Both the position numbers and the translations under genes were made by a program. Positions 8,815 to 16,130 of a DNA stretch of 32,443 bases are shown here, piece by piece (the stretch's first letter is position 1; every line of letters starts with the position of its first letter). This stretch comes from Akkermansia muciniphila (lineage in GTDB: Bacteria; Verrucomicrobiota; Verrucomicrobiia; Limisphaerales; UBA9464), in assembly GCA_945861075.1 (NCBI GenBank), contig CAMATE010000003.1:1-32443 (forward strand), in the 5' to 3' direction. Under the pieces are notes generated by a model. That model made no database searches, was not told the origin of the DNA, and saw only the letters and a list, made by a program, of their open reading frames with translations.

Positions 8815-8844
8815 GCCGGACCCAAAGGAGCAAGGGTCGGGGAC

Positions 8845-9624
8845 TCAGGGGATTTTAATCCCGTAGAAGCACTGCCACTGACTTTGGCTCGATCCCAATG
8901 TCACGTTGCGGGACGAGATCCATTGGACATGGCCGTCCTCGAAGAGAAAGTTGCCTCCATCGGGAATCCCACGCTGGCCGGCATGGTTGGCTGTCTTGGT
9001 GAGGCGTCCGTTCTCGACCATCATCCACTTGATCCCGGGGTTCCACATGTTGGTGGAGTGGGCCCCATGTCCCTGAAGGCGGTCGATGAGGATGGGAGCG
9101 GCGGAAAACTCGCCACCCATCTTCTTGCGGTAATGCCAGTCACCCAAACCGTCGGAGTTGTAATCCCAGGCACCATCCACGCGGCCTGGGAGAAAGAAAT
9201 ACCCAATGAAAACAGGCCGGCTGCTGTTCGCTCCGTAGCTCCAGGCGTCGGCCTGTCGGTTCCATTGATCGGTTGGGCAAAAGAGAACGTGATTGGCCGC
9301 CTTGCGGTCGTTCCGCGACTTTGGGGCCGCATTCTTCATCAGGTACTTGTCCGTGAAGTTCCGGGCACTGGATCCCAGCCAACTCAGCCCGGTTCCGTCA
9401 GTGTTGTCGGGAAACCGGTCCTCATTGTCATTGGCATAGAGGTTCACCGCGATCCCCCATTGCCGCTGATTGCTGCTGCATAAGGTCTTGATAGCCGTGG
9501 ATCGAGCCCGAGCCAGCGCCGGCAGGAGCATACCCGCCAAGATAGCGATGATGGCGATCACCACCAGCAGCTCAATGAGCGTGAAGGCGGTTGATCGTGA
9601 GGCTGAAATCCGGCGCGGGTTCAT
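8845..9624 (-). CDS. Type II secretion-like pseudopilin (prepilin-type N-terminal methylation domain)
   Basis: A protein of 259 residues. The N-terminus is a short positive leader ([13 protein letters not shown]) followed by [19 protein letters not shown], the prepilin peptidase recognition and assembly helix. Residue -1 is Ala rather than the usual Gly. The body has the [10 protein letters not shown] continuation and an [11 protein letters not shown] segment. Near the C-terminus are [15 protein letters not shown] and an upstream HAGQRG, typical of the large verrucomicrobial/planctomycetal family of single pseudopilin-like proteins. Mature protein would sit in the inner membrane with a periplasmic globular domain. 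No other secretion genes are adjacent, so its partner apparatus is unknown. Confidence 0.88.
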   Translation of the reverse strand: MNPRRISASRSTAFTLIELLVVIAIIAILAGMLLPALARARSTAIKTLCSSNQRQWGIAVNLYANDNEDRFPDNTDGTGLSWLGSSARNFTDKYLMKNAAPKSRNDRKAANHVLFCPTDQWNRQADAWSYGANSSRPVFIGYFFLPGRVDGAWDYNSDGLGDWHYRKKMGGEFSAAPILIDRLQGHGAHSTNMWNPGIKWMMVENGRLTKTANHAGQRGIPDGGNFLFEDGHVQWISSRNVTLGSSQSQWQCFYGIKIP

Positions 9625-9707
9625 GAAGGGGATGAGCCATCACAATGCTCCAAAGGGAGGATGTGGGTCAACCGTGTCGGTCAACGACTCCGCCGCTCAT
9701 TGGCCCG

Positions 9708-12371
9708 TCACTCGCCGGCCACAGTCACCCGGTAAAAACGAGTCGGCCCGTCGGGCAGCGGAATGGATGCCTCGGAATCGACGGATTTTGCCCGTGGATC
9801 ATTTTCCTCCACCTCCAACCGGCTCCACTGCGCCGTCGGCGTCATATCCGAAGCCCACTGCACCTCGAATCGCCGGCCCGCCCATCGGGGAAACCGCAGA
9901 ACATATTGGGTACCCTCCCGAAGGAGGGATGGTTTCCAAAGACGCTTCGGATTCAGCGGGCCCTCGCGCAGCAAGTACTCGGTGAAATTATCCAATCCGT
10001 CGCCGTCCGGATCCATGGCCTGCAAACGCAAGCTCTCCCAAGGCTCCGGCATCCACTGCGTCGCCCATTGGGTGTAGCCCTGACGACCCGGCAACTCATC
10101 CACGATCCAGCGCCGCAGCAAATCCACACCTTCCCGCTGAATCTCGGAGGAGCCCAACGGGGGCATGTGGAGGGCTCCCAAGGTGGAGATCCGGAGAAAG
10201 AGGGACGAGTTCTCGGGGTGACCCGGATCGATCAAATAATCCCCACTGCCCAGTCCGGAAGCGGACGATCGGACTCCAATCAACCCCATCTGATCCAAGG
10301 CGGTGCCGATGCGGGCATCCCAAGGCATCCGGGTCAATCCGCCCGGCTGGTGACAGGAGGCGCAGTTGGAATCCAAATAGGCTCTCACCCGACGCTCCAA
10401 CGTCTGGGTTTCGTCGGATGGAGCGACCAGAGCCGGCATTTGATGGGTACGAACCAATGGTGTCGAAAAGTAGCCAGCCGCCGACCAGTCATTCAGTTGG
10501 GAGAGTATCTGCACCCCGTGACGAACGACGCGATTGAGTTGGGCCGTGTTGAAGCCTGCAGGCCCGCCATTGGCCGAATTGTGGCAGGACAAGCATTCGT
10601 TCCGCGCCGGAAACCGCCAGTTCTGGGTAACCAACTCGGTTGGGGTCCAAGCATAGAACATGGCATTGGCCCCGTCGTCCGGAACCAGATCCGCGTCGGT
10701 CCCCTCATCATTCCACCGGTAGCTGGCCCCAGACACACCGTTGGTGGTCTGGATGAGGATCCGGGTTTCCATGGGGAAAAGCAGGGTTTTTGGACGATAA
10801 TACGGACGGTCAAAGTGCTTCACCCAGATCGTCCCCATCGGGAAGCTCCACGGTCCCTCACGACGGAAAGTCATGGTCGAGTCGTCGCCCGGGAGGGCAA
10901 ACCAACGACGCTTGAGGGCGTAATCGGACCAGAAGGGGGCATTGATCTCGTAGGGAACCAATCCAGGGCGAGGCGTCAGGGATTGAACATTTTCGAACAA
11001 GCCGGTCTCCGACAACCGCTCGGGCCAGACCTCCCCCAACACCGGGCGGTGAACCAAGCGGAAAATCCGCCCTGAACCGGAAGTCATCAACACCGATCCA
11101 TCCCGAGGGTCAGCACCAAAGGATATCACACCCGGCAAGTTGGCGATCCAGGTGACCTCGGCTTCACCCGATTGGCCGGGTCGCAGCACCGCAATGTCTC
11201 CGGACCAATCCGCGAAGAGGTAAGTGCCATCCAGTTCGGGATAGAATGTTCCCCGGTAGAAACGGCTTCCCGTGATGGCTGTGCGGCCGGAAAAGTGGCT
11301 GTACTCGAACTCAGGAGAAGTCATTCCTTCGACCGGCGGATTGGCAACCGAGATGGTTCCTTCCCACCAAGGCCATCCGTAGTTGGCCCCGGGACGGATT
11401 CGGTTGACCTCTTCACGCGAACCAAAGCCCACGTCGTTGCACCACAATTCACCCGTCTTGGAATCGAAGCTGAACTGCCACGGATTGCGCATGCCCAACG
11501 CATAGAACTCGGTGCGCAGGGATGCGGGATTGGCGCCGTTCCAGATCCTCTGGTTCCCGACGACGTATTGCCGAATGCCGACAAACGGGTTGTCGGCGGG
11601 AATGGAGTAAGCAGCCGGGTTGACACCGAACCCGGGATTCGGCGGGAGATTTCCCGGCCGTCGATCCACGTCGATCCTCAGGATGCCTCCAAAAAATCCG
11701 GCATCGAGGCGTTGAGCCACGCGGTTGGCACTCAAACTCCCATCTCCGACGGACAGATATAAATAGCCGTCGGGTCCAAAGGCCAAACATCCCGCGTTGT
11801 GGTTGGGACCCGGGTCTTCCTGATGGAACAAAACCACCTCGGATGCCGGGTCCGGGAGTCCATTGCCACCGGGTGGGACGGTGAAGCGCGACAACCGATT
11901 GAAAGACTGCGTCAGTCCGCCAGCCCCTTCCTTGGAGGAATAATAGACAAAGACCCATCCATTGGTCTGGAACTGCGGATGGAAAGCCATTCCCAGAAGG
12001 CCGGATTCTTGCTCAAAGAAAACCCGTTCCGAGAGATCCAAAAACAAGCGGCTTTTCGGAGCACTGGACAGCGAAACCTCGAAGGCGATGCCGCCCATGC
12101 CGACCAAGATAATGCGGTTGGTCTCTCCCGGAGGAACCGCAAAACCGAGAATACCCGGAATGGATTCCAAGGTGGGGAACGCGTCCTCCAGTCGCCACGG
12201 TCCTTGAACTGGGTTTCGCGGAACCTTCCCGCCATCCCAGAACTGCCGGTCCAGAGCGCTCAGCGATCCAACGCTCACCCATAAGCAAAAACCAAGAACC
12301 AGCAACCTGCTCAGCAAGAAGGATCCCGCTGGGTTTTTCCTACTGAAACCGGCACTCGAATACCCCCCCAT
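9708..12371 (-). CDS. PQQ-dependent sugar (glucose/sorbosone) dehydrogenase-like protein fused to cytochrome c motifs
   Basis: A protein of 887 residues with a signal peptide (LLSRLLVLGFCLWVSVGSLSA). Residues about 45-430 match the soluble glucose/sorbosone dehydrogenase propeller: GLLGMAFHPQF, NHNAGCLAFGPDGYLYLSVGDG-like and GMRNPWQFSFD. The middle-to-C-terminal part has two c-type haem motifs, CLSCH (around residue 594, within NECLSCHNSANGG) and CASCH (around 673, within NCASCHQPGG). Near residue 785 is DPDGDGLDNFTEYLL, a calcium-binding-like DPDGDG segment seen in many secreted verrucomicrobial proteins. The role inferred from family is periplasmic oxidation of a sugar or alcohol with electrons passed to haem. 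The substrate is unknown. The gene lies 83 bp upstream of the pseudopilin on the same strand. No Shine-Dalgarno is evident, so the start is provisional. Confidence 0.85.
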   Translation of the reverse strand: MGGYSSAGFSRKNPAGSFLLSRLLVLGFCLWVSVGSLSALDRQFWDGGKVPRNPVQGPWRLEDAFPTLESIPGILGFAVPPGETNRIILVGMGGIAFEVSLSSAPKSRLFLDLSERVFFEQESGLLGMAFHPQFQTNGWVFVYYSSKEGAGGLTQSFNRLSRFTVPPGGNGLPDPASEVVLFHQEDPGPNHNAGCLAFGPDGYLYLSVGDGSLSANRVAQRLDAGFFGGILRIDVDRRPGNLPPNPGFGVNPAAYSIPADNPFVGIRQYVVGNQRIWNGANPASLRTEFYALGMRNPWQFSFDSKTGELWCNDVGFGSREEVNRIRPGANYGWPWWEGTISVANPPVEGMTSPEFEYSHFSGRTAITGSRFYRGTFYPELDGTYLFADWSGDIAVLRPGQSGEAEVTWIANLPGVISFGADPRDGSVLMTSGSGRIFRLVHRPVLGEVWPERLSETGLFENVQSLTPRPGLVPYEINAPFWSDYALKRRWFALPGDDSTMTFRREGPWSFPMGTIWVKHFDRPYYRPKTLLFPMETRILIQTTNGVSGASYRWNDEGTDADLVPDDGANAMFYAWTPTELVTQNWRFPARNECLSCHNSANGGPAGFNTAQLNRVVRHGVQILSQLNDWSAAGYFSTPLVRTHQMPALVAPSDETQTLERRVRAYLDSNCASCHQPGGLTRMPWDARIGTALDQMGLIGVRSSASGLGSGDYLIDPGHPENSSLFLRISTLGALHMPPLGSSEIQREGVDLLRRWIVDELPGRQGYTQWATQWMPEPWESLRLQAMDPDGDGLDNFTEYLLREGPLNPKRLWKPSLLREGTQYVLRFPRWAGRRFEVQWASDMTPTAQWSRLEVEENDPRAKSVDSEASIPLPDGPTRFYRVTVAGE

Positions 12372-12417
12372 TCAAGCGGCCAGACGCCGAGAATGTAACG
12401 AGGGTTTCAGAAATGTT

Positions 12418-12429
12418 TTACAAATGTAA
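12418..12429. promoter_or_regulatory. TTACA-N2-TGTAA inverted repeat upstream of the dehydrogenase gene
   Basis: TTACA (12418-12422) and TGTAA (12425-12429) form a perfect 5-bp inverted repeat with a 2-base centre, 47 bases ahead of the dehydrogenase start in an AT-rich patch. It could be an operator or simply promoter AT richness. Confidence 0.2.
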
Positions 12430-12455
12430 TTCGATCCAAACGGAACCACCGACAC

Positions 12456-12470
12456 AGCAGGTTACCTGCT
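12456..12470. promoter_or_regulatory. Perfect 7-bp palindrome with 1-base centre
   Basis: AGCAGGT-T-ACCTGCT lies in the 227-bp spacer between the dehydrogenase start and the livF stop. The dyad is operator-like, but the arms are too short and too tightly spaced to act as a terminator. No regulator binding this sequence is known to me. Confidence 0.25.
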
Positions 12471-12598
12471 CAGGCAATGAGGATTTCTGGCTCACGAATT
12501 CAGGCCCTCGATTTAGTAAAATTCAGGAATGGGTTGGACCCCACGGCGCATGTCGGGCATGTCGTCACGACCGCACGCATCCGGCACGCAAGCTGGCA

Positions 12599-13306
12599 TC
12601 AACCGCCCAGGTAGGCACTACGGACTTCAGGACTGTCACGGAGAGCCGTCGAACTGTCGGCCAGAAGGACACGGCCGGTTTCCAGCACGTAGCCAAATGA
12701 GCTCACCTCCAAGGCCAAGTGAGCGTTCTGCTCTACGAGCAAAATAGGCAGCGACCGCTCACGGTTGAGTTCCACCAGACGGGCGAAGATTTCCTTCACC
12801 AAGAGTGGAGCAATGCCCAAGGACGGCTCATCGAGCATCAAGAATCGCGGACGACTCATGAGCGCGCGCCCAATGGCCAACATTTGCTGCTCTCCTCCGG
12901 AAAGGGTTCCAGCAGCCTGATCGCGGCGTTCCTTCAGCCGCGGGAACATGCCGAAGACATGGTCGAGTTCCGCGGTGATCCATTGGTTATCCCGCTGCAA
13001 GTACGCCCCCATGCGGAGGTTCTCCATCACCGTGAGGTTGGCGAAGACCAACCGACCCTCCGGAGAATGGGCCAGACCCCTCCGCACGATTTCATGGGGC
13101 GCCATCCCCGTGATGTCCTGACCGTCAAAAAGGATCCGGCCCGAACTGGGTTTCACCATGCCCGAAATGGCCCGAAGCGTCGTGGTTTTGCCCGCACCGT
13201 TGCCACCAATGAGGGTCACGATACCCCGGGCCGGCACGCTCAACGAAATACCGTGGAGGGCGGTGATGGCACCGTATTGGACGCTCAGGTTTTGGACTTC
13301 TAGCAC
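12599..13306 (-). CDS. livF: Branched-chain amino acid-type ABC transporter ATP-binding protein
   Basis: A protein of 235 residues, the normal LivF length. Walker A is GGNGAGKTT (residues 34-42), the signature LSGGEQQ (135-141) and Walker B FLMLDEP (155-161). The LivF-type opening MLEVQNLSVQYG and the segment GLAHSPEGRLVFANLTVMENL distinguish it from LivG. It is the last gene of livHMGF, 32 bp after livG. It would energise uptake through LivH/LivM on the cytoplasmic face. The substrate could be amino acids, urea or other small compounds, because this family is broad and the binding protein is not seen here. Confidence 0.92.
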   Translation of the reverse strand: MLEVQNLSVQYGAITALHGISLSVPARGIVTLIGGNGAGKTTTLRAISGMVKPSSGRILFDGQDITGMAPHEIVRRGLAHSPEGRLVFANLTVMENLRMGAYLQRDNQWITAELDHVFGMFPRLKERRDQAAGTLSGGEQQMLAIGRALMSRPRFLMLDEPSLGIAPLLVKEIFARLVELNRERSLPILLVEQNAHLALEVSSFGYVLETGRVLLADSSTALRDSPEVRSAYLGG

Positions 13307-13338
13307 GGCGGAAAAAGGAGAGGGTTTGGCTCTGGTTT

Positions 13339-14103
13339 TCAGTCACCCAAGTAGGCGGCGATGACTTTGGGATCCGCACGAATCTCCGCCGGCGATCCCT
13401 CGGCGATTTTCCGGCCGTATTCCAGAACATGAATGCGCTCGCAAATACCCATGACCACCTTCATGTCGTGCTCGACGAGCAACACCGCCAGGCGGAAGCG
13501 GTCTCGCACGAAGCGGATCAAGCGCATCAACTCGTCTTTTTCGGATGGGTTCATTCCGGCGGCAGGTTCATCGAGCAAGAGCAGTCGCGGCCCCGTGGCC
13601 AAGGCCCGAACAATTTCCAGACGACGCTGGTCACCATACGAGAGGCTCTTGGCCGGAGCATCCTGGACACGCTCCAAATTGAAGATACCCAGCAACTCGC
13701 GAGTGCGGTCCTGCAAGTCGGCTTCCTCCGCATGAAAGCGGCGACTGCGCAACCAGGACTCCCAAGTCCGGTGCTCCAGATGTCGGTGAAAGGCCACCCG
13801 AACATTGTCTGAGACCGACAAGCTCGGAAAGAGCCGGATGTTCTGAAAGGTCCGGGCGATCCCACGTTCGGTGAGGTGGAATGGCTTCGCACCGGCGGTG
13901 TCCGTGCCCGCAAACTCAATGCGCCCTTCGGTGGGCTGATACACGCCGGTGATGAGGTTAAAGAGGGTGGTCTTGCCGGCACCGTTGGGACCGATGAGCC
14001 CGGCCAACTCCCCTTCCCTCACGTCGGCCGTGACCGAAGAGACCGCCGTCAGGCCGCCAAAGCGGATGGTCACGTCGGTCAGTTGCAGCAAGGAAGTGCT
14101 CAT
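13339..14103 (-). CDS. livG: Branched-chain amino acid-type ABC transporter ATP-binding protein
   Basis: A protein of 254 residues with Walker A GPNGAGKTT (38-46), the LivG-typical GIARTFQNIRLFPSLSV segment (81-97), signature LSYGDQR (154-160) and Walker B LLLLDEPAAGMNP (from 174). The C-terminal tail ILVEYGRKIAEGSP-like region (here HVLEYGRKIAEGSP) is the LivG/BCA ATPase tail. Its start overlaps the end of livM by 4 bp (14100-14103, ATGA), which suggests translational coupling. Confidence 0.93.
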   Translation of the reverse strand: MSTSLLQLTDVTIRFGGLTAVSSVTADVREGELAGLIGPNGAGKTTLFNLITGVYQPTEGRIEFAGTDTAGAKPFHLTERGIARTFQNIRLFPSLSVSDNVRVAFHRHLEHRTWESWLRSRRFHAEEADLQDRTRELLGIFNLERVQDAPAKSLSYGDQRRLEIVRALATGPRLLLLDEPAAGMNPSEKDELMRLIRFVRDRFRLAVLLVEHDMKVVMGICERIHVLEYGRKIAEGSPAEIRADPKVIAAYLGD

Positions 14104-15098
14104 GTGCGCTGCCTCCGACGTTCACCCCGATGGAACAGGCCCTGTGGGCGCATGAGCATCAAGAGGATCAAGAGCAGTGAGTAGAGGATCATCCGCATGT
14201 CCTTGATCCACTCGAGCGACCAGGCCGCTCCTCCAAAAGGATTGGGAACCGAGCGACTGCCCAATTCGCGAAGACCCTCCGGCAGCAAGGTCAACAAGAT
14301 GGCCGCGAAGACAACGCCTGCATGGCGACCCATGCCTCCGAGGATGACCATCACCACGATTTCGATGCTCTTTTCGAAGGAGAATCCGCCCGGGTTGAGA
14401 TACCCCTTGAGGTGCGCGTACAAGCCGCCCGCGATTCCCGCAAAGAAGGATCCGATGCCGAAGGCCGTGATCTTGTAGCGGGTTGTGTCCAGGCCCATGG
14501 CCTCGGCCGCCACTTCATCATCGGCCACCGCCAGAAATCCGCGCCCATGGGTGGAATTGAGCAACGCCCACACCGTGTACACGGTCAGCGCCGCTGATCC
14601 GAAGGTCCAAAAGAGATTGGTGTGGGTTGGCACGCCGGTCAGGCCGCGGGCTCCACCCACCGCATCCACATTCTGGAGAATGACACGAATGATCTCGCCG
14701 AAGCCCAGCGTCACGATGGCCAGATAGTCGCCCTTGAGCCGCAGCGAGGGAGCCCCCACCGCAAGGCCCGCCGCCGCAGCGAGCAATCCGCCCACCAGGA
14801 GGCTGAACGGAAAAAAGACCCATTGCAGGAGAGCCGGGCTCCAACCCAATCGCGGCGCCACCACCGTGGACAACATGGCCGAGGTGTAGGCACCCAAGGC
14901 CATGAAACCGGCGTGACCGAGAGAAAATTGGCCCGTGAAGCCATTGATGAGATTGAGGCTGGAGGCCAGCACCACGCTGACACCCACGCCCATCACCACG
15001 TCCAGAAAGTAGGGGTCGATCGAGCCGGAAACCGCCGAGGCCACTCCTGCCAGAATCAAGGCTGCCAGCAACCAGCGTTGGGCGATGGGAAACGCCAT
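14100..15098 (-). CDS. livM: Branched-chain amino acid-type ABC transporter permease LivM
   Basis: A protein of 332 residues, polytopic with about nine hydrophobic segments. The family hallmark NLINGFTGQFSLGHAGFMAL-type segment is present near residue 50, followed by GAYTSAM. Other family features are LRLKGDYLAIVTLGFGEI and GGMGRHAGVVFAA. The C-terminus is basic (RGERRRQR). It forms the inner-membrane channel with LivH. It starts 2 bp after livH and overlaps livG by 4 bp. The length fits stand-alone LivM without the extra N-terminal domain of E. coli LivM. Confidence 0.92.
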   Translation of the reverse strand: MAFPIAQRWLLAALILAGVASAVSGSIDPYFLDVVMGVGVSVVLASSLNLINGFTGQFSLGHAGFMALGAYTSAMLSTVVAPRLGWSPALLQWVFFPFSLLVGGLLAAAAGLAVGAPSLRLKGDYLAIVTLGFGEIIRVILQNVDAVGGARGLTGVPTHTNLFWTFGSAALTVYTVWALLNSTHGRGFLAVADDEVAAEAMGLDTTRYKITAFGIGSFFAGIAGGLYAHLKGYLNPGGFSFEKSIEIVVMVILGGMGRHAGVVFAAILLTLLPEGLRELGSRSVPNPFGGAAWSLEWIKDMRMILYSLLLILLMLMRPQGLFHRGERRRQRT

Positions 15099-15100
15099 GC

Positions 15101-16006
15101 TCAGACCTTCTCCACCTTGAGTTTGCCCAGCAGACCGGCGGGCCGGAACAGCAGGATGGCGATGAGGATGCCGAAGGCGATGGCATCGCGGAAGGTCGAG
15201 AGCCGCGTTCCCGACACGAAGGTCTCCACCAAACCAATGAGCAACCCACCCAGTGCCGCTCCCGGCAGGTTGCCGATGCCGCCCAGCACCGCAGCCACGA
15301 AGGCCTTGAGGCCCGGCAAGGTGCCCATCAGCGGATCGATGCTGGGGTAGTTCATCGCATAGAGAACCCCGCCCGCTCCGGCCAAGGCTGAACCCAGTCC
15401 AAAGGTGAAGGAAATGATCCGGTCATTGTTGATGCCCACCAACGAGGCGGCTGTGGCATTGAAGGACAAGGCACGCATGGCCGTGCCGATGCGTGTGTGA
15501 TGCACGATCCAGTAGAGCAACCCCAGAAGACTCAGGGCGACTGCCAACACCACCAACTGATGGGTCGAGACGGTCAAGGTGCCGAAGTGGAGCTGCTGGG
15601 AGGGAAAGAGAGCCGGAAAGGCCTTGGGGTTAGGCCCGAAACCGAGCCGAGAGTTCTGCGCCACGTTCTGGATGAGCAACGAAACGCCGATGGCGGTGAT
15701 GAGCACCGTAAGGGTGGATCGCTGACGCAACGGCTTGTACGCGAGCTTTTCAATGACCACCCCCAAGACGGCGCACACCGACATCGACAACAACAAGGCC
15801 GCCAACCCACCGCCGATCGACTGGGTGGGCAACCCGAGTTTCTCTACCGAATACCAGGCGACAAACGCTCCCAACATGAACACATCGCTGTGGGCGAAAT
15901 TGATGAAGCGGAGCACGCCATAAACCATGGTGTACCCCAGGGCGATGAGGGCGTATATAGCCCCCAGGAGCACTCCATTGAGCAGTTGTTGCAGGAACTC
16001 GGTCAT
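15101..16006 (-). CDS. livH: Branched-chain amino acid-type ABC transporter permease LivH
   Basis: A protein of 301 residues from ATG 16006, chosen because MTEFLQQLLNGVLLGAIYAL is the usual LivH N-terminus. An in-frame ATG at 16084 would add 26 residues unlike the family. The hallmark ALGYTMVYGVLRFINFAHSD follows, then GIGNLPGAALGGLLIGLVE near the C-terminus. It is first in the livHMGF operon and 124 bp downstream of the aminopropyltransferase-like gene, a gap large enough for its own promoter. No periplasmic binding-protein gene lies beside it, although livJ/K-type genes usually do. Confidence 0.92.
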   Translation of the reverse strand: MTEFLQQLLNGVLLGAIYALIALGYTMVYGVLRFINFAHSDVFMLGAFVAWYSVEKLGLPTQSIGGGLAALLLSMSVCAVLGVVIEKLAYKPLRQRSTLTVLITAIGVSLLIQNVAQNSRLGFGPNPKAFPALFPSQQLHFGTLTVSTHQLVVLAVALSLLGLLYWIVHHTRIGTAMRALSFNATAASLVGINNDRIISFTFGLGSALAGAGGVLYAMNYPSIDPLMGTLPGLKAFVAAVLGGIGNLPGAALGGLLIGLVETFVSGTRLSTFRDAIAFGILIAILLFRPAGLLGKLKVEKV

Positions 16007-16130
16007 CGGGTTCCGCGGGCCCCGCCACGCGGACAAGCCTTCAAGAAAACCCCAGTCGCGCCCAATGTCGAGCGCGGGTGACAAAGACGGCGCAGGAGCG
16101 GATGAGACGCTGGCAGGCTCGACCTCATGG

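Noticed and set aside
9645-11075. Plus-strand open frame of 476 codons
   Set aside because: It lies entirely antisense to the dehydrogenase/cytochrome gene, whose protein has recognisable motifs. Its own translation is rich in Arg/Gly/Pro with no domain signal.
12413-12700. Plus-strand 95-codon frame in the spacer before the dehydrogenase
   Set aside because: It overlaps the 3' end of livF, has no ribosome-binding site and shows no domain pattern, so chance is the better explanation.
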